From Candidatus Thiosymbion ectosymbiont of Robbea hypermnestra (GTDB taxonomy: Bacteria > Pseudomonadota > Gammaproteobacteria > Chromatiales > Chromatiaceae): 11,378 nucleotides of DNA. A model generated the notes under the pieces. That model searched no databases. It was given only the letters and a program-made list of their open reading frames with translations, and was not told the origin of the DNA. Positions 1 to 5,641 of this stretch are shown here, one piece after another. Where the stretch lies: the NCBI GenBank assembly GCA_020443945.1, contig JAIZWN010000199.1:1-11378 (forward strand), read 5' to 3'. A program made the translations under genes and the position numbers. Positions within the stretch are counted from its first letter, which is position 1. Each line of letters begins with the position of its first letter.

Positions 1-16
1 ATCCCCACTGCTTTTG

Positions 17-61
17 CCATCCCTGGCGCCTGGATTCCGGCAATCCCTGCCGGAATGACGG
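17..61. repeat. Palindromic intergenic repeat, copy 1
   Basis: A 9-bp perfect stem (ATTCCGGCA at 34-42, TGCCGGAAT at 48-56) with a 5-nt loop is preceded by CCATCCCTGGCGCC. The reverse complement of this unit reappears, diverged, at 1991-2033, including the shared GCGCCAGGGATGG. Such hairpins are common dispersed repeats in gammaproteobacteria. It lies just downstream of the NYN gene stop codon and could end its transcript, although no T tract follows. Confidence 0.75.
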
Positions 62-93
62 GGTAGGGGTCGGCAGACTCCATCACTTAAAAT

Positions 94-717
94 TTAGCCA
101 CTACCCTCGAGCGACAACACCAGATCGGCGTGTTCATACATCGGCTCCCGAACACTGTGCCCCATGGTAACCAGATAGAGCTGCGCACCTTCACGCCTGG
201 CAAACTTCATTGCCGGCACAAAATCGCTGTCGCCGGTGACCAGCACAATCACATCCACATGCTGCTTCAAGGCAAGAGACGCAATATCCAACCCGATCCG
301 CATATCCACCCCCTTCTGCTGGATATTCGGGATCAGATGATCCTGCGTCAAAGTAACCGAATCCTGGCCGTTCGGGAGGCGTTGACTTGGAATGTTCCAA
401 CCGCGAAATGTCAGCTCGCCCAGTCTCAAAGAGAAGTACGGGAGCTTGGCGATACGGGTCAGAAGACTCTTATTGCGCCGAGACAGAGCTGTCTCGCCAA
501 GGTTGAGGCGTCCGCCTTTGAGCGGCTTGTCGATCGGGGACTCGAGCGGAGGGGCGTCGTAGTAGTAAATTCTGTAGAGCGTTCTGTTCGCCAACGAACG
601 ATGCAAACACAGACGTTTTACAAAACGCTCCACATGGTCCGAGTCCATCGGTCGGCTACGCGAGCCCAGCTTTCTTTTGAGGAATCCGGCATCGATCAGA
701 ACCGCATAGCTGGACAT
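94..717 (-). CDS. NYN-domain (LabA/DUF88-like) predicted ribonuclease
   Basis: This encodes a 207-aa protein of the NYN family, a PIN-like fold of predicted metal-dependent RNases. The acidic residues expected for metal binding are visible: D9 in YAVLIDAGFLK, D138 and D144 in QQKGVDMRIGLD, and D163/D165 in VTGDSDF, which is followed by the usual hydrophobic strand and the ArgGluGly turn. There is no signal peptide or membrane segment, so it should be cytoplasmic. The RNA target cannot be told from sequence. The start is chosen because the first conserved strand begins at residue 4. However, no Shine-Dalgarno sequence precedes it: the 5 nt before the ATG are CCTCC, the anti-SD core. A nine-T tract ends 9 nt upstream, so expression probably depends on read-through of the leader hairpin. 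Family call is firm; function is inferred. Confidence 0.88.
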   Translation of the reverse strand: MSSYAVLIDAGFLKRKLGSRSRPMDSDHVERFVKRLCLHRSLANRTLYRIYYYDAPPLESPIDKPLKGGRLNLGETALSRRNKSLLTRIAKLPYFSLRLGELTFRGWNIPSQRLPNGQDSVTLTQDHLIPNIQQKGVDMRIGLDIASLALKQHVDVIVLVTGDSDFVPAMKFARREGAQLYLVTMGHSVREPMYEHADLVLSLEGSG

Positions 718-726
718 GGAGGCCCC

Positions 727-800
727 AAAAAAAAAGTGGCCGCTGACGCACGCGGAACCGAAGTTCTCTTGGATTGTAGCGCGCGGGCGGCCGTTTTTTT
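727..800 (-). terminator. Intrinsic-terminator-like hairpin in the NYN gene leader (attenuator or sRNA terminator)
   Basis: Read on the minus strand, GGCCGC (792-787) pairs with GCGGCC (743-738). CGCGCGC (785-779) pairs with GCGTGCG (753-747) with one G:U. Inside is a small GAAC-TTCG-GTTC hairpin (766-755), a UUCG tetraloop. A7 precedes the stem (800-794) and T9 follows it (735-727), as in a textbook intrinsic terminator. It could end thiL transcripts, but it also lies between the promoter at 812-841 and the NYN start codon, so it would terminate or attenuate NYN transcription. It is A/T-flanked on both sides and could work in both directions. Confidence 0.75.
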
Positions 801-811
801 ATCTCTCCCAT

Positions 812-841
812 ATTATTAGGCATTACCACTCCGGGTGTCAA
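812..841 (-). promoter_or_regulatory. Sigma70-type promoter for the NYN leader or a small RNA
   Basis: On the minus strand there is a perfect -35 TTGACA (841-836), an 18-bp spacer and a -10 AATAAT (817-812; 5 of 6 consensus). Transcription would start near 805, giving about 78 nt up to the T tract at 727. It lies in the thiL-NYN gap, just downstream of the thiL stop. The match is strong, but the assignment is by eye only. Confidence 0.65.
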
Positions 842-863
842 GTACGGCAAAATCCAGCGGTCC

Positions 864-1823
864 TCAGCCTGCATCCGGGAAGTGATTATAGCCTGCTCGC
901 GGCGGCTCCCAGGTCGATCCGTTTTCCAGCAGGCACCGGAGCCCTTTCCCCGGCCGGATCCGGCCGATGACCCGAAGCCCGATCCCGAGCCGTTCCGCCA
1001 GGGTCCCCATCCGCGCGCGCGCCTGCTCGGGGACGCAGAAGCAGAGCTCGTAGTCGTCCCCCGACGCCAGGGGCAAGTCCCAATCCGCGTCCGTCGCCAG
1101 CCGATCCCTTATCTCCGGGGAGAGGGGCAGGTCCGGGAGCCGGATCTCGGCGCCGACCTCGCTGGCCGCCAGGAGATGTCCCAGGTCCGCCGCCAACCCG
1201 TCGGAGAGGTCGATCATGGCCGTGGCGGCGCCCCGCAGGGCCAGGCCCAGCTCGACCCGCGGGGTCGGTCGCTCCAGCCGGTCGCGCAGGTATTCGGATA
1301 TCGACTCCCCGGCACCGAGCCGGCGCAGGGCCAGGCCGGCGTCCCCCAGGGTCCCGCTGACGCAGATCAGATCGCCGGGCCGCGCGCCGCGCCGACGCAT
1401 CGCGGCCGCTTCCGGAACCAGGCCCTGCACCTGGGCCGTGACGCTCAGGGGGCCGCGGGTCAGGTCGCCGCCGACGAGCGCGACCCCATGCCGGTGGGCA
1501 AGCCGGGCGAAACCGCGGCTGAAGGCCCGGAGCCAACCCTCGTCGGCATCCGGGAGCGTGAGGGCGAGGGTCACCCAGGCGGGCTCAGCGCCCATGGCGG
1601 CCAAGTCGCTCAAACCCACGGCCAGGGCCTTGTGCCCCAGCCCTTCCGGGTCGCAGTCCGGGAGGAAGTGGACGCCCGCGACCAGGGTATCGATGCTGAC
1701 GGCGAGCTCCTGGCCCTGGGGAACCCGCAGCAGGGCGCAATCGTCGCCGACACCCAGGGATACATCCGTCCGCCGGCTGCCGACCGCGGAGAAGTGACGC
1801 CGGATCAGATCGAATTCGGACAC
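864..1823 (-). CDS. thiL: Thiamine-monophosphate kinase
   Basis: ThiL phosphorylates thiamine monophosphate with ATP to give thiamine diphosphate, the active cofactor. It acts in the cytoplasm. The 319-aa product aligns along its length with E. coli ThiL (325 aa). Visible motifs are SEFDLI at the N-terminus, GVGDDCALL (metal/ATP aspartates D27 and D28), SIDTLVAGVHFLPD, ALAVGLSDLAAMGAEP, VGGDLTRGP, the kinase glycine segment SGTLGDAGLAL, IDLSDGLAADLGHLL and ASGDDYELCF. The start is placed at GTG 1823 because the conserved family N-terminus begins there and AGGAG lies 9 nt upstream. The open frame extends 28 codons further to an ATG at 1907, but that extension translates a palindromic repeat. 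The usual neighbours nusB and pgpA are absent; an NYN gene follows instead. Confidence 0.95.
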   Translation of the reverse strand: MSEFDLIRRHFSAVGSRRTDVSLGVGDDCALLRVPQGQELAVSIDTLVAGVHFLPDCDPEGLGHKALAVGLSDLAAMGAEPAWVTLALTLPDADEGWLRAFSRGFARLAHRHGVALVGGDLTRGPLSVTAQVQGLVPEAAAMRRRGARPGDLICVSGTLGDAGLALRRLGAGESISEYLRDRLERPTPRVELGLALRGAATAMIDLSDGLAADLGHLLAASEVGAEIRLPDLPLSPEIRDRLATDADWDLPLASGDDYELCFCVPEQARARMGTLAERLGIGLRVIGRIRPGKGLRCLLENGSTWEPPRAGYNHFPDAG

Positions 1824-1855
1824 CCTGCTTGTCTCCTGCCTGACAGTTTGAATCC

Positions 1856-1902
1856 CCCTCTCCCACCGGGAGAGGGTTGGGGAGAGGGCTGGGGAGAGAG
1901 AA
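1856..1902. repeat. CCCTCTCCC/GGGAGAGGG palindromic repeat
   Basis: There is a perfect 9-bp stem, CCCTCTCCC (1856-1864) and GGGAGAGGG (1868-1876), with a 3-nt loop. It is followed by GGGGAGAGGG and GGGGAGAGAG runs. This unit is a widespread intergenic repeat in proteobacteria and is often translated by mistake as LSPALSPTLSRWERG, exactly the peptide that would be added to ThiL if the upstream ATG were used. Confidence 0.85.
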
Positions 1903-1990
1903 AGCAAACAGCGGCGTCCATTTCCAATCCCGAATCCGCAAAGGGCTCCAGCAAATTGAAGTAAGATGGCGTTGCCTTTGCTTCCACGCC

Positions 1991-2033
1991 GTCGTTCCGG
2001 GCGGGACCCCGGAACCTGAGGCGCCAGGGATGG
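1991..2033. repeat. Palindromic intergenic repeat, copy 2 (inverted relative to 17-61)
   Basis: GTTCCGGG (1994-2001) pairs with CCCGGAAC (2008-2015), and GCGCCAGGGATGG follows at 2021-2033. It matches the reverse complement of the repeat at 17-61 with several changes. The two copies therefore bracket the NYN-thiL block in opposite orientation. Confidence 0.7.
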
Positions 2034-2090
2034 TAAGCCGGTAGTATCGCCAGGATACCGAACTTTTTATTTTACTTTACACCCTCTTAG

Positions 2091-2168
2091 AGCCCCCAAA
2101 CGCGCCAGGGAGCAGCACGCGGGAATCGCTTAAACTGTGTAACCTTGCCTGGGCGCGTTTGGGGGGCT
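2091..2168. repeat. Long inverted repeat upstream of pilQ
   Basis: AGCCCCCAAACGCGCC (2091-2106) is complementary, with one extra G, to GGCGCGTTTGGGGGGCT (2152-2168). The loop of about 45 nt includes TTAAACTGTGTAACC. No T tract follows. It could be the ends of a small inserted element or a transcript structure; the family is not recognised. Confidence 0.6.
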
Positions 2169-2246
2169 CCCTGCGGGCGCGACGAAAGGTCCCCTAAAGC
2201 TACCATCCGCATCATTGCGCGGGCTTGAAAGAGGGGTGGCTATTCC

Positions 2247-2317
2247 TGCGCTCGCGCGCCTCGCATCCGGCCGCTTCCCGCCCCGCTGAGAACGCAAAAT
2301 AAGGTGAAATGGGGTAC
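2247..2317 (+). repeat. 71-bp dispersed repeat, copy A
   Basis: It runs from TGCGCTCGCGCGCCTCGC to AATAAGGTGAAATGGGGTAC. By eye it is about 90% identical to 7644-7713 and clearly homologous to the inverted copy at 11308-11378. It ends 8 nt before the pilQ start codon and contains the in-frame TGA (2305-2307) that closes the pilQ frame upstream. Confidence 0.9.
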
Positions 2318-2325
2318 CAGGCGCG

Positions 2326-4254
2326 ATGAATAGCCTATCGTGCATTTCGATTCGCCCCCGGCCGGTCCCCGTTTCAGGCGGAGGAAAACGCCGGTATCGG
2401 TCCGCGATCCTGGCACTGGTGCTTTGGCTCTGGTTGTTGCCCTCGGCGCCGGCGAGCACGGCTCCCTTCCTGAAAGACGTCACCTACACGGATCTGCCCG
2501 GAAATCGGGTAGGCATCGAGCTGCAGCTCTCCGGCGCGGTCAAACCACCCCAGGTTTTCGCCACCGACCAGCCGGCACGGATTGTCCTGGACCTGGCCGG
2601 CGTCGGGAACGGCCTTGCCGGCAAGCGTATTCCCATCGGCATCGGGCCGGTGCGAGACCTGGCGGCGGTGGCGGCAAACAAGCGCACGCGGGTTGTCATC
2701 AACCTGAGCAGCCCGGTCGATTACCGGGTAAACACCCAGGCCGACAAGATCGCTATTCTCCTGAAGAGCCCGCGGGCGACACCGACACCGCCCAGACCGC
2801 CATCCGGCTCCCCCGCGGCGCCCCCTCGTTCCCACTCCGGCGCCCCCGGCGGCGGTGGCGCAAACAGCAAGTCCGCGCCACCAGGGCGGCGGTCCCCGAC
2901 CGCAAGGAAGCCGCGGAGTCGACCGAGCGGCCAGGGCATCGACCACTCGGGCAACCGCATCTCCCTGAACTTCCAGGATATCGAGGTGCGCGCGGTACTC
3001 CAGCTCCTGGCGGATTTCGTCGGCTTTAACCTGGTCGCCAGTGACACCGTGACCGGCAACATCACCCTGCGGCTGAAGGACATTCCCTGGGAGCAGGCCC
3101 TGGACATCATCCTCAAATCGAAAGGGCTGTCCATGCGCAAAACGGGCAATATCATCCTGGTGGCCCCGACCCTGGAGATGGTCCGGCAGAAAGAAGCGGA
3201 GCTCCAGGCCGACCGGAAGATCCAGGAGCTCACGCCACTGCACTCCGCCTTCATCCAGGTCAACTACGCCCGGGCGAAAGAGCTGACGAAAATGCTCAAA
3301 TCGGAGAAGAACCAGCTACTCTCGGCGCGCGGCAATGTCACCTTCGACGAACGTACCAACACCCTTCTGGTGCAGGATACCGAGGCGAGGCTGGCGGATA
3401 TCCGACGCCTTATCCGCAAGCTGGACGTACCCGTGCGCCAGGTCATGATCGAATCGCGGGTAGTCATCGCCAACGATGATTTCGCACGAGATTTGGGCGT
3501 GCGTTTCGGCCTCAGCCGCTGGCAGGAATCCATCGGCGGAGGTCGCTTCAACGAACTCACCGGGGCCGTTCAAGGCCATATCGCGGGTACCGCCGGCGTC
3601 CACCAGGCCAGAAATTCCGCCCTGGCCGGCGTCGGCACCATTCAGATTCCCAACAGCACCGTCCCCCTGTTGGTCAACCTCCCCGCCGCCAACCCGACCA
3701 GCGGGGTCAACTTCCTCCTCGGAAAGGTCGGCTCCTACCTGCTTCAGCTCGAGCTCACCGCCATGCAGCGGGAAGGCCGGGGGGAGATCATCTCCAGCCC
3801 GCGGGTGATCACCTCCGACAACCAAGAGGCCATCATCAAGGTCGGGCAGGAAATCCCCTATCAGGAACAGCAGGAGCTCGGCAGGACCACCGTGGCCTTC
3901 AAGGAGGCCGTGCTCGAGCTCAAGGTCACGCCCCGGATCACCCCCGACGACCGGGTTATCATCCGGCTCGAGGTCAAAAAGGACAATGCGGACTTCACCC
4001 GCGAGGTTCAGGGAGTACCGCCGATCGATACCCGCTCGGTAGAAACGAGCGTACTGGTGGATAACGGCGAAACCCTGGTGCTCGGAGGCGTGTTCGAGCG
4101 GGTCGAGACGCTCGACAAGCACCAGGTGCCCTGGCTCGGCGACCTGCCCCTGGTCGGCCGATTCTTCCGATCCTCCTCCCGCCGGGACAACAAAAACGAG
4201 CTCCTGATCTTCGTCACCCCGCGGATCCTCAAAACAAACGCCGCCAAACGCTGA
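2326..4254 (+). CDS. pilQ: Type IV pilus outer-membrane secretin PilQ
   Basis: PilQ forms the outer-membrane channel through which the type IV pilus fibre passes. The 642-aa product has a hydrophobic Sec signal core at residues 27-39 and probable cleavage after APA, one AMIN domain (about 47-147) for peptidoglycan binding, a Pro/Gly/Ser-rich linker (148-206), an STN/N0 domain (211-281), a short N1/secretin_N domain (305-368), and the secretin beta-barrel domain to the C-terminus, ending LLIFVTPRILK. Many PilQ proteins are about 700 aa with two AMIN domains, so this one is short at the N-terminus. The ATG at 2326 is the only start before the upstream stop at 2305, and no clear SD precedes it because a dispersed repeat ends 8 nt away. 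The pilMNOP genes that normally precede it are not here; a repeat-filled gap and thiL are. Confidence 0.95.
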   Translation: MNSLSCISIRPRPVPVSGGGKRRYRSAILALVLWLWLLPSAPASTAPFLKDVTYTDLPGNRVGIELQLSGAVKPPQVFATDQPARIVLDLAGVGNGLAGKRIPIGIGPVRDLAAVAANKRTRVVINLSSPVDYRVNTQADKIAILLKSPRATPTPPRPPSGSPAAPPRSHSGAPGGGGANSKSAPPGRRSPTARKPRSRPSGQGIDHSGNRISLNFQDIEVRAVLQLLADFVGFNLVASDTVTGNITLRLKDIPWEQALDIILKSKGLSMRKTGNIILVAPTLEMVRQKEAELQADRKIQELTPLHSAFIQVNYARAKELTKMLKSEKNQLLSARGNVTFDERTNTLLVQDTEARLADIRRLIRKLDVPVRQVMIESRVVIANDDFARDLGVRFGLSRWQESIGGGRFNELTGAVQGHIAGTAGVHQARNSALAGVGTIQIPNSTVPLLVNLPAANPTSGVNFLLGKVGSYLLQLELTAMQREGRGEIISSPRVITSDNQEAIIKVGQEIPYQEQQELGRTTVAFKEAVLELKVTPRITPDDRVIIRLEVKKDNADFTREVQGVPPIDTRSVETSVLVDNGETLVLGGVFERVETLDKHQVPWLGDLPLVGRFFRSSSRRDNKNELLIFVTPRILKTNAAKR

Positions 4255-4387
4255 ATCGCTAGCACAGCTGCGTTACAAATCCTAGAAACAAGAACCACGA
4301 ATCCACGCGAATGTTTCTCTGGCTCCCACGCTCCAGAGATTGTGAAAGTATTCCCGGATTCTCGCAGCTACAGGGATAGAGCCACGC

Positions 4388-4483
4388 AGGGCGGGAAAGC
4401 GCCGCGGTACCGCGGCGCTTTCCTGCCATCAGGATGGGCAGCGTTTTCCGAGGCGGGATGCGCTACGCTTTCCCGCCCTACAT
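4388..4483. repeat. Nested palindromes between pilQ and the protease gene
   Basis: A perfect 14-bp inverted pair, AGGGCGGGAAAGCG (4388-4401) and CGCTTTCCCGCCCT (4466-4479), encloses a perfect 30-bp palindrome centred on GGTACC (4394-4423). The outer unit resembles the common TAGGGCGGGA...TCCCGCC intergenic repeat. It sits between two convergent genes and could end both transcripts, though no T tract is seen. The TAG at its right edge (4480-4478, minus strand) is the protease stop codon. The remaining gap, 4255-4387, shows only a 6-bp CTCTGG/CCAGAG hairpin near 4317-4338. Confidence 0.85.
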
Positions 4484-4912
4484 GGACTTAGATAATTTAT
4501 AAATTGAGAACACCCCCTGGCAGTTAGCCAAGTGTTTTGCGACCGACGACGCGATATCCGGGCTTTCCGGATTCACCACCAGGGTCTGTTTGGAAGGGGC
4601 TATGAGCACGTCCATATCCTCCATCGGGACGGCACCGAGCAGAACCTCGTCTCCGAATACCAGGGCACCGGTGAAACAGGCGCGATTCTCGAACCTCACC
4701 ACTAAAGGTCCCATGTAGGGTACCCGGTGTCGCTTGCCGTCGGCTGTCGTCACCTCCCGTTGGTATAGTTCTTCGAGCCCGAGCCGGAGCGCGATCCGTT
4801 CCGGCAGACACAAATGCAGGGAGCCCGTATCCACCAGGCATTTCACCGAGACCGGGGTGATCTCCCGGTGTCCGGGATTCGAAAGCTCGATCTGTGCATT
4901 GATCAACCCCAT
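4478..4912 (-). CDS. Retropepsin-like (clan AA) aspartic protease
   Basis: A 144-aa single-domain protein. VKCLVDTGSLHLCLP (catalytic D28 in the DTGS motif) is followed by a flap-like segment, the conserved LLGAVPMEDMDVLI strand (the usual LLG...LE.....V pattern), and a basic/proline end (VVNPESPD). These are the hallmarks of small bacterial clan AA proteases, which act as dimers because each chain carries one active-site Asp. Substrates of this stand-alone group are unknown; no signal peptide is seen, so it is probably cytoplasmic. The start is the ATG at 4912, with GGGA about 8 nt upstream. Its last residues and stop come from, or abut, a palindromic repeat, so the native C-terminus may have been altered. 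It is antisense to the pilQ-aroK direction and splits that normally continuous cluster. Confidence 0.8.
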   Translation of the reverse strand: MGLINAQIELSNPGHREITPVSVKCLVDTGSLHLCLPERIALRLGLEELYQREVTTADGKRHRVPYMGPLVVRFENRACFTGALVFGDEVLLGAVPMEDMDVLIAPSKQTLVVNPESPDIASSVAKHLANCQGVFSIYKLSKSM

Positions 4913-4966
4913 GGTTCATTCCCGTACTATCGCTGAAGTTCCAATCGATGCGGTTTAAAGACTATA

Positions 4967-5020
4967 CCAGTACCCCACCTCACCTTACTTAAAAACGCAA
5001 AATAAGGTGAAGCGGGAGAC
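4967..5020. repeat. Head-to-head pair of the dispersed repeat ends (copy D)
   Basis: An inverted half (CCAGTACCCCACCTCACCTTA, given here as positions 4967-4987) faces a direct half (ACGCAAAATAAGGTGAAGCG from 4995). TCACCTTA (4980-4987) and TAAGGTGA (5003-5010) form an 8-bp perfect stem with a 15-nt A-rich loop. It lies in the leader region 76 nt before aroK. Confidence 0.8.
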
Positions 5021-5095
5021 CAACTACCAATCGGCGATCCGCCGGATGTGCGCCGGGCTTGCCCGGGACAAGGAAATCTGGCATACCTTCGGCGC

Positions 5096-5626
5096 ATGAT
5101 ACGCTTCAATAATATCTTCCTCGTCGGCCCCATGGGAGCGGGAAAAAGCACCGTCGGACGCCAGCTCGCCGTGGCCCTGTCCTTCGAGTTCAAGGACAGC
5201 GACCAGGAGATCCAGCGCCGTACCGGCGTCGATATCCCGACCATCTTCGAATACGAGGGGGAAGAGGGCTTCCGCCACCGCGAGCGGCGCGTGATCGACG
5301 AGCTGAGCGAACAAAGCGGCATCGTGATGGCCACCGGCGGCGGCGCCGTGCTCCGGTCGGACAACCGCCGGGCCCTGACCTCCCGCGGGGTCGTGATCTA
5401 CCTGCACTGTAGCCCCGAGCAACAGCATGCACGCACCTGTCATGACCGCAACCGCCCCTTGCTGAATACCGCGGATCCCCTGACCCGCCTGCGTCAGCTG
5501 ATCGAGGAGCGCGACCCCCTCTATCGCCAGGTGGCCGACATGGTGGTCTCCACCGAGCACCGGGGCACCTCGTCCGTGGTCAAGGAGATCCGCCGCCGTC
5601 TCGAAGGCGACGCCCCCCGATCCTGA
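5096..5626 (+). CDS. aroK: Shikimate kinase
   Basis: AroK transfers phosphate from ATP to shikimate in the pathway to chorismate (cytoplasm). The 176-aa protein has the Walker A loop GPMGAGKST (11-19), the shikimate-binding DSD (34-36), the EGEEGFRHRE region, the ATGGGAV glycine motif, and the lid RNRPLL. All are at positions equivalent to E. coli AroK, which also begins a few residues before NIFLVGPMGAGKS. That alignment fixes the start at ATG 5096. An upstream GTG at 5048 would add 16 residues without family support. No good SD is seen at either position. aroB follows after 15 nt, so the two are co-transcribed. With the upstream protease gene on the other strand, the promoter should lie in 4913-5095. 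Confidence 0.96.
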   Translation: MIRFNNIFLVGPMGAGKSTVGRQLAVALSFEFKDSDQEIQRRTGVDIPTIFEYEGEEGFRHRERRVIDELSEQSGIVMATGGGAVLRSDNRRALTSRGVVIYLHCSPEQQHARTCHDRNRPLLNTADPLTRLRQLIEERDPLYRQVADMVVSTEHRGTSSVVKEIRRRLEGDAPRS

Positions 5627-5641
5627 GCCGGAAGCACGAAT

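Larger units (their letters stand above)
1824..2325. other. Gene-free interval packed with repeats (thiL/pilQ divergent region)
   Basis: This roughly 500-bp stretch between the starts of thiL (minus) and pilQ (plus) holds no convincing gene. It contains, in order, a CCCTCTCCC palindrome cluster (1856-1902), an inverted diverged copy of the repeat found at 17-61 (1991-2033), a T-rich stretch near 2060-2080, a long inverted repeat (2091-2168), and a 71-bp dispersed repeat ending 8 nt before pilQ (2247-2317). No clear promoter was found for either flanking gene. Confidence 0.7.

Noticed and set aside
130..819. A 229-codon plus-strand frame opposite the NYN gene
   Set aside because: It has no domain pattern and continues through the terminator hairpin; the NYN frame keeps all acidic motifs.
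882..1964. A 360-codon open frame on the plus strand opposite thiL
   Set aside because: ThiL on the minus strand has all family motifs; the plus-strand product is low-complexity Pro/Gly/Arg and runs through the intergenic repeat.
2201..2260. TTGAAA near 2225 as a pilQ -35 box
   Set aside because: No acceptable -10 at 16-18 bp; the matching position is GC-rich repeat sequence.
3316..4122. A 268-codon minus-strand frame within pilQ
   Set aside because: Antisense composition and no recognisable domain; the secretin frame is convincing.
5048..5095. GTG start adding 16 residues to AroK
   Set aside because: Family alignment places the N-terminus at ATG 5096, and no SD supports the GTG.
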